Position numbers and translations under genes: made by a program. A DNA stretch of 64,000 nucleotides from Microbacterium sp. UFMG61 (GTDB lineage Bacteria > Actinomycetota > Actinomycetes > Actinomycetales > Microbacteriaceae): contig NZ_JACAFP010000002.1 of NCBI RefSeq assembly GCF_015354505.1, positions 310,001-374,000 of the forward strand, read 5' to 3'. Below, piece by piece: positions 40,927 through 48,098 of the stretch. The notes beneath the pieces are model-generated. The model did not search any database and was not told where the DNA came from. It saw nothing but the letters and a program-made list of their open reading frames with translations. Each line of letters begins with the position of its first letter. Within the stretch, counting starts at the first letter, position 1.

Positions 40927-41556
40927 ATGGTGGCGTCGCGACTGCATCTCGTCCGTCACGGTGAGGTCCACAACCCGAAGCGCGTGCTCTACGGGCGGTT
41001 GCCCGACTACCACCTGAGCAAGGCGGGGCGCCGCATGGCGCAGGCGGCCGCCGATCATGTCGCCGCTCAGGATAGGCCGGTCACCGCGCTGCACTCTTCG
41101 CCGTTGGAGCGCGCACAGGAATCGGCCGAGCCGTTCGCGGCCGGGTTCGATCTGGCGACCGAGATCGACATCCGCATCATCGAGCCGACGAACGTTTTCG
41201 AGGGCACGCAGATGCGTCGCTCGCTCATGAATCCGCTCAACTGGTGGCACCTGCGGCAGCCGTCGCTGCCCAGCTGGGGCGAGCCGTACACCTCGATCGC
41301 GGAACGGATGCTGAGTGCGATGGGTGAAGCCTGGCGTGCTGTCGACGCCGGTGACGTGGTGATGGTGTCGCACCAGGCGCCGATCTGGATCACGCACCTG
41401 CGAGTCGCCGGCCTGCCACTTCAGCACGATCCGCGAACGCGGCGCTGCGCGCTGTCGAGCGTCACCTCGTTCGAGTTGGTGGGCGATGTCTGGCGCGAGG
41501 TCGCGTATGCCGAGCCTGCATCGACCAGCAACGCGGTCGACGTCGGCGCGGTCTGA
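40927..41556 (+). CDS. histidine phosphatase family protein (209 aa)
   Basis: Phosphoglycerate-mutase-like fold. Catalytic RHG is in LHLVRHGEV with His10 as phosphate acceptor; the second arginine is in LHSSPLERAQESAEP and the second histidine in VVMVSHQAPI. Substrate is unknown; the sequence is not that of a glycolytic mutase. In M. tuberculosis the equivalent gene (Rv0525) directly precedes the cytochrome c maturation operon; here a reductase and its regulator are inserted between. Probably cotranscribed with the DUF5684 gene. Confidence 0.9.
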   Translation: MVASRLHLVRHGEVHNPKRVLYGRLPDYHLSKAGRRMAQAAADHVAAQDRPVTALHSSPLERAQESAEPFAAGFDLATEIDIRIIEPTNVFEGTQMRRSLMNPLNWWHLRQPSLPSWGEPYTSIAERMLSAMGEAWRAVDAGDVVMVSHQAPIWITHLRVAGLPLQHDPRTRRCALSSVTSFELVGDVWREVAYAEPASTSNAVDVGAV

Positions 41557-41594
41557 CCCCGTACCGACTCGGGCTCGCCCCCCTTCCTTCCCAG

Positions 41595-41653
41595 TTCGAG
41601 TAGCGCACTTTGCAGAAACAGATGGTCGGTTTCTGCAAAGTGCGCTACTCGAA
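41595..41653. repeat. perfect 25-bp inverted repeat with 9-base loop
   Basis: Left arm 41595-41619, right arm 41629-41653, every base paired. The arm contains GAGTAGCGCACTTTGCAGAA. It sits exactly between the convergent histidine phosphatase and reductase genes. As an RNA it would act as a terminator on both strands, but the length and perfection of the arms exceed what termination needs, so a dispersed palindromic (REP-like) element is possible. Confidence 0.85.
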
Positions 41654-41658
41654 AGCCG

Positions 41659-42561
41659 TCAGGGGGTCGCCATGAGCGACTGGATGACGCCGACGGCCGC
41701 CATCTGACCCGCGGCGGCGGCGAGCAGCACGGCCGCCATCGGCCCGGGTAGCGACGCGCGATGCGCGAGGTCGCCAGCCGCGAAGACCCCGGGTGTCGAG
41801 GTGCGGCCGAAGTCGTCGACCTCGACCGACCCCGACGGCAGCATGTGCAGTCCGAGCTGGTCGGCGAAGGGGGCGCGGTGGCGCTGGCCGCCGGCTGCCA
41901 CGAACACTCCGGCCACGGTGCGCTCCTGCGATGCCGTGGTGATGCGGACGCCGTCGGCGACCCGGTTCACGGCGGCGACGGGTTCGGCACTGACGTGGAC
42001 CCCTCGGAGCGACAGCGTCTCGGCCTCCTCGACGCTGAAGCGCTGATCGACGGGGTAGACGGTGATGTCTCCGACGATCGGACCGAGGAGCCCGATCAGA
42101 TGCTCGGCGCGGGCGGCGGGACCGAGGATGCCGATGGAGCGCCCTGCATGTTCGTGGCCGTCGCAGAACGGGCAGGTGAATGCCCCCACACCCCACAGCT
42201 CCTGCAGCCCGGGCACGGGCGGCAGCTCATCAGCGACTCCGGTGGCGAGGATCACCTGGCGCGACTCGACCGCGTCGCCGGTGGCGAGGAGAACGGTGAA
42301 GTGTCCCTCCGCGCCGGTGACCGTGCGGGCTTCGACGTCGCGGATCTCGACGTCGTCGTAGGCCGCGAGCTGCTCCCGCGCGGTTGCCCGGAACTCGGCC
42401 GGCGGAGTGCCGTCGTTCGCGACCACGTTGTGCATGTGCAGCACCGTGCCGTTGCGGTACTCGCCGGAGTCGAGCAGCAGGGTCGGCCGATGCATCCGTC
42501 CGAGCGTCAGTGCCGCCTGCAGGCCGGCCGGTCCTGCTCCGATGATGATCGCGTCGTACAT
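41659..42561 (-). CDS. thioredoxin reductase-like FAD/NAD(P) oxidoreductase with CPFC motif (300 aa)
   Basis: Two-domain flavoprotein: FAD Rossmann IIIGAGPAGLQAAL at the N-terminus, FAD C-terminal motif TSTPGVFAAGDLA. The redox motif is C-P-F-C-D-G-H-E (about residues 130-137), not the C-A-T-C of TrxB. CPFC(D/H)G-E motifs are known from the GliT-like dithiol oxidases that close disulfides in small molecules. The NAD(P)H loop region GILGPAARAEHL has degenerate G-x-G-x-x-A, so nicotinamide binding may be weak. Divergent from a MerR regulator over a 24-base dyad. Physiological substrate unknown. Confidence 0.85.
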   Translation of the reverse strand: MYDAIIIGAGPAGLQAALTLGRMHRPTLLLDSGEYRNGTVLHMHNVVANDGTPPAEFRATAREQLAAYDDVEIRDVEARTVTGAEGHFTVLLATGDAVESRQVILATGVADELPPVPGLQELWGVGAFTCPFCDGHEHAGRSIGILGPAARAEHLIGLLGPIVGDITVYPVDQRFSVEEAETLSLRGVHVSAEPVAAVNRVADGVRITTASQERTVAGVFVAAGGQRHRAPFADQLGLHMLPSGSVEVDDFGRTSTPGVFAAGDLAHRASLPGPMAAVLLAAAAGQMAAVGVIQSLMATP

Positions 42562-42596
42562 GGGGTCCTCCTGGGGATGAGCTTGCGTTCTCCTTC

Positions 42597-42627
42597 AGTG
42601 TGTGACTTCATGTCAACATGAAGTCAA
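42597..42627 (-). promoter_or_regulatory. MerR-type promoter of the reductase, TTGACT-N19-CACACT
   Basis: Minus-strand TTGACT (42627-42622) and CACACT (42602-42597) with a 19-base spacer that is filled by the dyad. A spacer two bases longer than usual is the mark of promoters that MerR-family activators untwist. Confidence 0.5.
42603..42626. promoter_or_regulatory. MerR operator dyad TGACTTCATG-N4-CATGAAGTCA
   Basis: Perfect 10+4+10 dyad in the 56-base gap between the reductase and MerR genes. The right arm contains the MerR start codon, so a bound regulator would also block its own gene. Confidence 0.65.
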
Positions 42628-43022
42628 GTGTCGACAATCCCTGGTCCGTCGGTGAGGTCGCCGCGCGGTTCGATCTTCCGACGAACGTGCTGCGGCACTG
42701 GGAATCGGTCGGGCTGCTGCGCCCTGCGCGCAACGCCGCCGGGCGACGCCGATACGGTCAGGACGACGTCGTGCGGGTCGCCGTGATCCAGCGCAGCAAG
42801 GCGGCAGGGATGAGCCTCGAGCAGATCGCCGTGCTGCTCGACGACGGCAGCGCCGGGCGTCACGAAGTGCTGCAGGCTCACCTCGACGACCTCGACCGGC
42901 GGATGGAGGAGATGCGGATCTCTCGCGAGATGACCGAGCACGCGATGCGGTGCCGCTCGCACGACATCTCGACCTGTCCCCGCTTCCGCGCTTCTGTGGC
43001 TGACGTTCTGGCGCGGCTGTGA
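42618..43022 (+). CDS. MerR family transcriptional regulator (134 aa)
   Basis: N-terminal MerR winged helix: WSVGEVAARFDLPTNVLRHWESVGLLRPARN, wing GRRRYGQDDVVRVAVIQ. A dimerisation helix follows (about 80-115), and the short C-terminal effector part has a two-cysteine cluster C-R-S-H-D-I-S-T-C with one histidine. That arrangement could sense metal or thiol oxidation, and pairing with a disulfide oxidoreductase supports a redox role (inference). The ATG is within the operator, so no ribosome binding site is visible. Confidence 0.87.
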   Translation: MKSSVDNPWSVGEVAARFDLPTNVLRHWESVGLLRPARNAAGRRRYGQDDVVRVAVIQRSKAAGMSLEQIAVLLDDGSAGRHEVLQAHLDDLDRRMEEMRISREMTEHAMRCRSHDISTCPRFRASVADVLARL

Positions 43023-43057
43023 GGCGTCGCATCCGGCCCATGCATAGGAACCCCGCG

Positions 43058-43063
43058 TAAAAT
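43058..43063 (+). promoter_or_regulatory. -10-like TAAAAT, seven bases before the resA GTG
   Basis: TAAAAT, seven bases, GTG at 43071; probable leaderless promoter of the cytochrome c maturation operon. Confidence 0.45.
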
Positions 43064-43070
43064 CGATGCC

Positions 43071-43724
43071 GTGCCACGCGTCTCGACGATTCGTCCGAAC
43101 CGCAGCGGCCGCTCCTCCCGCACACGGCTTCCTCGCCGTGCGGTCGGTGTCGCGCTCGCCGCGGTGTTCGCCATCGGCCTGAGCGCCTGCGCTCCGGATG
43201 CGGTGAGCGATTCGTTCCTCTCCGGCGAGAACACCGGCTACGTCGCCGCCGACGGTGCGATCGTCGAGATCCCCGTCGCCGACCGCGACGCTCCCGTCGC
43301 CGAATTCGGCGGGGTCACCGAGAACGGCGAGGACTTCTCCAGCTCCGAGCTCGAGGGCAAGGTCACGGTCGTGAACTTCTGGTACGCGGGGTGCGCTCCG
43401 TGCCGCCTCGAGGCCGAAGCGCTCGAGGGCGTGTGGCAGGAGCACGGTGGCGACGAGGTGGCCTTCCTGGGGGTCAACACCCGCGACCAGGCCGACACCG
43501 CCAAGGCCTTCTCCGCCGAGTTCGGCGTGACGTACCCGAGCCTGATCGACGTCGACACGGCCGAGGCGAAGCTCGCTTTCTCGTCGTCCGTACCGATCCA
43601 GGCGACACCGACCACTCTCGTGCTCGACAAGCAGGGCCGGGTCGCCGCGCGCATCATCGGACCGATCGACGGCACCTCGGTCCTCTCGACGCTCGTCAAG
43701 GACGCGCTCGCGGAGGACTCGTGA
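43071..43724 (+). CDS. resA: ResA/TlpA-like thiol-disulfide lipoprotein (217 aa)
   Basis: Membrane-anchored thioredoxin-fold reductant for apocytochrome c haem-site cysteines. Lipobox I-G-L-S-A-C (Cys40) after an arginine-rich start; redoxin domain with active site W-Y-A-G-C-A-P-C (Cys108, Cys111), FLGVNTRDQ insertion and cis-Pro region QATPTTLVLD. It begins the ResA-CcdA-ResB-CcsB run. The reducing power would come through CcdA, encoded next. Confidence 0.9.
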   Translation: MPRVSTIRPNRSGRSSRTRLPRRAVGVALAAVFAIGLSACAPDAVSDSFLSGENTGYVAADGAIVEIPVADRDAPVAEFGGVTENGEDFSSSELEGKVTVVNFWYAGCAPCRLEAEALEGVWQEHGGDEVAFLGVNTRDQADTAKAFSAEFGVTYPSLIDVDTAEAKLAFSSSVPIQATPTTLVLDKQGRVAARIIGPIDGTSVLSTLVKDALAEDS

Positions 43725-43740
43725 GTTTCCCGGGAGTGGC

Positions 43741-44520
43741 GTGAACCCCGAAGCCGTCATCGGATCGGGAGCCCTCTGGCTCGCGATCCCCGTCGCGATG
43801 CTCGCCGGCCTCGTCTCCTTCCTGTCGCCGTGCGTCCTGCCGCTCGTGCCGGGCTACCTCGGGTTTCTCGGGGGAGCGGTCGCTCCGCGCCGCGCGTCGA
43901 ACACGGCAGACGGGACCGCCGTCTCGACGGTCGAGGCTCCCGCCCGCAGCAGGCTCGTGCTCGGCGTCCTGCTCTTCATCCTGGGCTTCACCGTCGTCTT
44001 CATCCTCTACACGGTGCTCAGCGGCACGTTCGGAGTCTTCTTCCTCCGCTGGGGCGATCTGATCACCCGCATCCTCGGCGCCTTCATCATCGTCATGGGC
44101 CTGATCTTCCTCGGCGCCTTCGGGTTCGCGCAGCGCGAGGTCCGTTTCCACGTCGACTCCAAGGTGGGCATCATCGGCGCACCGCTGCTGGGAGTCGCCC
44201 TCGGCATCGGCTGGGCCCCGTGCATGGGACCGACGCTCGGCGCGATCATCGCGCTCTCGTTCAACGCCGGCGACCCGGTGCGCGCCGGGTTCCTCGGGCT
44301 CGCCTATTCGCTCGGCCTCGGCATCCCGTTCCTGCTCGTCGCTCTCGGATTCGGCTGGGCGACGAAGACGATCGGTTTCCTCCGTCGCCACATCCGCGTC
44401 GTGAACATCATCGGCGGCGTGCTGCTGATCGTGCTCGGTCTGCTGATGGTCACGGGGCTCTGGACCGAGATCATGTCGCGACTGACGGCGGTGATCAGCA
44501 GTGTCCCCCTCCCGTTCTGA
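43741..44520 (+). CDS. ccdA: CcdA, cytochrome c biogenesis thiol-disulfide carrier (259 aa)
   Basis: Six-helix membrane protein of the DsbD/CcdA family carrying reducing equivalents from cytoplasmic thioredoxin to ResA. One redox cysteine is in GLVSFLSPCVLPLVPGYLGFLGG (helix 1) and the partner in LGIGWAPCMGPTLGAII (helix 4), both with the family prolines. GTG start at 43741, 16 bases after the resA stop, with GGGAGTG upstream. Confidence 0.93.
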   Translation: MNPEAVIGSGALWLAIPVAMLAGLVSFLSPCVLPLVPGYLGFLGGAVAPRRASNTADGTAVSTVEAPARSRLVLGVLLFILGFTVVFILYTVLSGTFGVFFLRWGDLITRILGAFIIVMGLIFLGAFGFAQREVRFHVDSKVGIIGAPLLGVALGIGWAPCMGPTLGAIIALSFNAGDPVRAGFLGLAYSLGLGIPFLLVALGFGWATKTIGFLRRHIRVVNIIGGVLLIVLGLLMVTGLWTEIMSRLTAVISSVPLPF

Positions 44521-44548
44521 TCAGAAGAAGACGCATCGGAAGGATGAC

Positions 44549-46330
44549 GTGAGCAGCACTACCGACAGGTCCAGCGATCCGCTCCGACCGTCAGACCACG
44601 TCGACGGCGAGGAGTCGATCACCCAGCCCCGCCTCGGCTTCGTGGGCTGGCTGCGCTGGGGATGGCGCCAGCTGACGTCGATGCGCACCGCGCTGATCCT
44701 GCTGCTCGTGCTCGCGATCGCGGCGATCCCGGGTTCGATCTTCCCGCAGCGGATGGCCGACCCCAACGGCGTCACGCAGTGGGAGCGGGACAACCCCGAT
44801 CTGTTCCCGATCCTCGACGGCCTGAAGCTCTTCGACGTCTACCTGTCGCCGTGGTTCTCGGCGATCTATCTGCTGCTCTTCGCCTCGCTGGTGGGCTGCG
44901 TCATCCCGCGCATCAAGCATCACGCCAAGGCGCTCCGTGCACGCCCTCCGCGCACCCCGGCACGCCTGAAGCGGCTCGCCGACTACCGCGCCGTCGAGAG
45001 GACGTCCGCGGACTCGACGGCGGATGCTGCGGCATCCGTCGACATCGCCGCGAAGCAGCTCAAGGCACTCGGCTATCGGGTCGAGCGCTACGACTCCGGG
45101 CGGACGTTCTCGGCGTCGGCCGAGCGCGGATACTGGCGCGAGACAGGAAACCTCCTCTTCCACCTCGCGCTGGTCGGCGTACTGATCACGATCGGCATCG
45201 GCGGCGGCTTCGCCTATACGGGCCAGCGGGTCCTGGTCGAGGGCGAGACCTTCGCCAACACGCTGCTCGACTACGACTCCATGAACCGCGGACGCTTCGT
45301 GGCCGACGACGCGCTCGCCCCGTACTCGATGCGCCTCGACAGCTTCGATGTCACGTATCAGCCGTTCGGTGAGCCGGGATCCGGTCAGGCCGGTGACTTC
45401 TCCGCCAACGTCACCGTGCAGGAGAACGGCGAGGAGCGCACGGGGGCGGTCAAGGTCAATGAGCCCCTCGCGGTCGCCGACGACGATGTGTTCCTGCTCG
45501 GGAACGGCTACGCGCCCACGATCACGGCGCGCGATCCCGCGGGCGACGTGGTGTTCACGAACAGCACGCCGTTCCTTCCGCAGGACAACAACATGACCTC
45601 GCTCGGGGTCATCAAGGTTCCCGACGGACTCGCGGAGCAGGTCGGTCTGGTCGGATTCTTCTACCCGACGACCGGAGTCCTCGACACCGGAGCGTTCTTC
45701 TCCGCCTACGGAGACCTGACGAACCCGACGCTGACGCTCGATGTGTACACCGGAGACCTCGGCATCAACGAGGGCGTGCCGCGCTCGGTGTACGTGCTCG
45801 ACACCACCGGGATGACCAAGGTGACTGGTCGTACGACCGACCTCGAGTCGATCGAGCTCACCCCCGGACAGACCGCCGATCTGCCGAACGGCCTCGGGAC
45901 AGTCACCTTCGACGACGAGTCGCCGGCCGGAGCGACCGACCTGTCCCAGTCTGTGAAGAGGTTCGCCTCGCTGCAGATCCACCGCGACGAGTCCGGCGTG
46001 TGGGTGCTCGGCTTCGCCCTGCTCGCACTCGGCGGCCTGATGCTCGCCCTGTTCGTGCCCCGTCGCCGGGTCTGGATCAAGGCCACCGCCGCCGACGGTG
46101 CGGTCGAGTTCGAGTACGCGGGTCTGGCTCGTGGCGAGGACCCGACGCTCGCCGCCGCCGTCGACGATCTCGTCGCCGGACACGCTCGTCTGCTCGATGC
46201 CGCGGGCGTGACGCAGGCGGTCGAGGAACCCGACGACCCCGACGCCGATCCCGAGCCGGACGCCGCAGCGGAGACCGCCGCGGACCCCGCGACCGAGCGA
46301 CCCGCATCCGACACCCCGAAAGTAGACTGA
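44549..46330 (+). CDS. resB: ResB (Ccs1), cytochrome c haem-lyase component (593 aa)
   Basis: System II cytochrome c synthetase subunit that with CcsB delivers and attaches haem outside the membrane. Three N-terminal helices (about 45-70, 105-130, 195-220) with W-R-Q-L-T-S-M-R-T-A-L, a large extracytoplasmic domain of about 250 residues, and a final helix near 490-510 followed by a cytoplasmic acidic tail. RBS GGAAGGATGAC supports the GTG at 44549 over an in-frame start at 44501 inside ccdA. The stop codon region contains a -10-like hexamer for ccsB. Confidence 0.92.
   Translation: MSSTTDRSSDPLRPSDHVDGEESITQPRLGFVGWLRWGWRQLTSMRTALILLLVLAIAAIPGSIFPQRMADPNGVTQWERDNPDLFPILDGLKLFDVYLSPWFSAIYLLLFASLVGCVIPRIKHHAKALRARPPRTPARLKRLADYRAVERTSADSTADAAASVDIAAKQLKALGYRVERYDSGRTFSASAERGYWRETGNLLFHLALVGVLITIGIGGGFAYTGQRVLVEGETFANTLLDYDSMNRGRFVADDALAPYSMRLDSFDVTYQPFGEPGSGQAGDFSANVTVQENGEERTGAVKVNEPLAVADDDVFLLGNGYAPTITARDPAGDVVFTNSTPFLPQDNNMTSLGVIKVPDGLAEQVGLVGFFYPTTGVLDTGAFFSAYGDLTNPTLTLDVYTGDLGINEGVPRSVYVLDTTGMTKVTGRTTDLESIELTPGQTADLPNGLGTVTFDDESPAGATDLSQSVKRFASLQIHRDESGVWVLGFALLALGGLMLALFVPRRRVWIKATAADGAVEFEYAGLARGEDPTLAAAVDDLVAGHARLLDAAGVTQAVEEPDDPDADPEPDAAAETAADPATERPASDTPKVD
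46323..46328 (+). promoter_or_regulatory. -10-like TAGACT within the resB stop region, six bases before ccsB ATG
   Basis: The last resB codons (GTA GAC TGA) contain TAGACT, followed by six bases and the ccsB ATG. If used, ccsB is made from its own leaderless mRNA within the operon. Confidence 0.4.
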
Positions 46331-46334
46331 CATC

Positions 46335-47318
46335 ATGTTCGACCTCGAAGTGATCTCGCCCGTCCTGCTCTGGACGGCGATCGCGATCTACGCGGCGGCC
46401 TTCATCGCCTACGCGTTCGATCTCGCACGTCGATCGCAGATCTCGGCGGATGCCGCGAGTGTGCGCGAGTTCGAACTGGTCGGCGCAGGGGCGGGCGGTG
46501 TGAAGGGCTCGAAGGGTGCCGCCGCGGCATCCGGAACCGATGCCGCACCGCAGCGATTCGTGATGGCCCGCATCGGGACCTCGCTGACGATCCTCGCTTT
46601 CCTCTTCCACCTGGGAGCGACCCTGACCCGCGGTTTCGCCGCCGGCCGGGTGCCGTGGGCGAACCTCTACGAGTTCGCGATGATGGGCACGCTGCTCATC
46701 GTCGCGGTGTTCCTCGTCGTCCTGACGCGCATCGACCTGCGCTTCCTGGGCACGTTCATCACGGGTCTCGTCGTGGTGCTCCTCGGACTCGCGGCGACGA
46801 ACTTCTATGTCGACGTCTCACCGCTGATGGACCCGCTCAAGAGCGTGTGGCTCGTGATCCACGTCTTCGTCGCATCGCTCGGCACGGCGTTCTTCGCGCT
46901 CGCGTTCTCGCTCTCGGTGATCCAGCTGATGCAGTCACGTCGCGAGCGTCTGATCTCGGAGGGCGCGGAGAAGACCGGTCCCGGATTCCTCCGCACGTTC
47001 CCCGGTTCCGAGCGTCTCGAGAGCATGGCGTACCGGTTCACGATCATCGGCTTCATCCTGTGGACCTTCACCCTCATCGCCGGATCGATCTGGGCCTACT
47101 ACGCGTGGAGCCGCTTCTGGGGCTTCGACGTCAAGGAGACCTGGACCTTTGTGATCTGGGTGCTCTACGCCGGGTACATCCACGCTCGCGCGACGCGCGG
47201 GTGGCGTGGCAACCCGTCGGCCTGGCTGGCGATCGTCGGCTTCTCCGCGGTGATCTTCAACTTCACGATCGTCAACGTGTTCTTCAAGGGTCTGCACGCC
47301 TACTCCGGCCTGAGTTGA
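46335..47318 (+). CDS. ccsB: CcsB (CcsA-type), c-type cytochrome biogenesis haem handling protein (327 aa)
   Basis: Eight-helix membrane partner of ResB. The haem-handling WWD-type segment appears as AYYAWSRFWGFDVKETWTFVIW, and conserved external histidines are in VIHVFVASLG and YIHARA. GRVPWANLYEF is typical of the N-terminal region. Start ATG at 46335, four bases after the resB stop. No c-type cytochrome gene is within the window; the substrates would be the cytochromes of the bcc-aa3 supercomplex encoded elsewhere. Confidence 0.93.
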   Translation: MFDLEVISPVLLWTAIAIYAAAFIAYAFDLARRSQISADAASVREFELVGAGAGGVKGSKGAAAASGTDAAPQRFVMARIGTSLTILAFLFHLGATLTRGFAAGRVPWANLYEFAMMGTLLIVAVFLVVLTRIDLRFLGTFITGLVVVLLGLAATNFYVDVSPLMDPLKSVWLVIHVFVASLGTAFFALAFSLSVIQLMQSRRERLISEGAEKTGPGFLRTFPGSERLESMAYRFTIIGFILWTFTLIAGSIWAYYAWSRFWGFDVKETWTFVIWVLYAGYIHARATRGWRGNPSAWLAIVGFSAVIFNFTIVNVFFKGLHAYSGLS

Positions 47319-47335
47319 GCCGGTGCCTCGGCGTC

Positions 47336-47923
47336 TCAGCGCACGCCGAGCGGGATGATCTCGGCGTGCTCGACGCCGTCCTCGTACCAGACGAACTCGA
47401 CCTGCGAGATGCGCTCGGCGGGCCTCGAGCTCAGCGAGCGGCGAGACTTGTTCCTCAGTTCCGTCCACACCGCTGACGCCAGGGACTTCGCGTAGATCAC
47501 CGAGAGGTGGAAGGTCCACTCCTCGGTGGGACGTTCGTCGAGGCGGCGGAAGTCGGTGGAGGTGAGCGCTGTGCTCAGGCTCGAGTAGGCCGCGGTGATC
47601 GACGCGGAGCGCGCGAGACGCACGATGACGATCTGCCACGGTGCCGGAAACGCGTCGACTGCCTCGGCGACGACGTCGATCGGACGCTGACCGGCCGCCC
47701 ACTCGTGCAGGAACGCACTGAGTTCCTCACGTCGCTCCGGCTCTGCGAATCCACGCAGAGTGACATGACCCGTGTGGGGGTGCGGCACGTCTGCGCGACC
47801 GAGCGCGGCGGCCTGCTCCGAGCGGTACACGTCGGCGACCGCGGTGGTCGGACGCAGCACGAGATACTGCTGCCCCTCGAGTGAGGCGAGCTGAGCAGGA
47901 GTGTCCATGAAGGGTCGACGCAT
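47336..47923 (-). CDS. 2'-5' RNA ligase-like (2H phosphoesterase) family protein (195 aa)
   Basis: Two H-x-(T/S) motifs, the mark of 2H phosphoesterases, are present: HVTL in HTGHVTLRGF (about residue 53) and HLSV in EWTFHLSVIYA (about residue 139). The spacing of about 85 residues fits LigT/CPDase-like enzymes, which open or close 2'-5' or cyclic phosphodiesters in RNA or nucleotides. Real substrate unknown. Convergent with ccsB (17 bases) and preceded by TAAGGT six bases before its ATG. Confidence 0.78.
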   Translation of the reverse strand: MRRPFMDTPAQLASLEGQQYLVLRPTTAVADVYRSEQAAALGRADVPHPHTGHVTLRGFAEPERREELSAFLHEWAAGQRPIDVVAEAVDAFPAPWQIVIVRLARSASITAAYSSLSTALTSTDFRRLDERPTEEWTFHLSVIYAKSLASAVWTELRNKSRRSLSSRPAERISQVEFVWYEDGVEHAEIIPLGVR

Positions 47924-47929
47924 ATCTCG

Positions 47930-47935
47930 ACCTTA
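47930..47935 (-). promoter_or_regulatory. -10-like TAAGGT, six bases before the 2H gene ATG
   Basis: Minus-strand TAAGGT, six bases, ATG at 47923; leaderless arrangement. Confidence 0.4.
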
Positions 47936-48023
47936 TGTCCCTGCCGAGGCGCCGCGCCCGTATGCCGGTCCGTCGACGGCGGCGCGCCGACCTTCGCCGG
48001 GCACGGATTCGGATCGGAGAGTG

Positions 48024-48065
48024 AGAACGCCGCACGTCGGGACTGACGTGCGGCGTTTCTTCTCG
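48024..48065. terminator. strong hairpin terminator after the YhgE/MMPL operon
   Basis: AACGCCGCACGTC (48026-48038) pairs perfectly with GACGTGCGGCGTT (48045-48057) around GGGACT. On the leftward strand it lies 42 bases beyond the YhgE stop. Confidence 0.7.
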
Positions 48066-48098
48066 GGGACCCGAAGCCGTGCCCGGTGGTGGCGTGTC

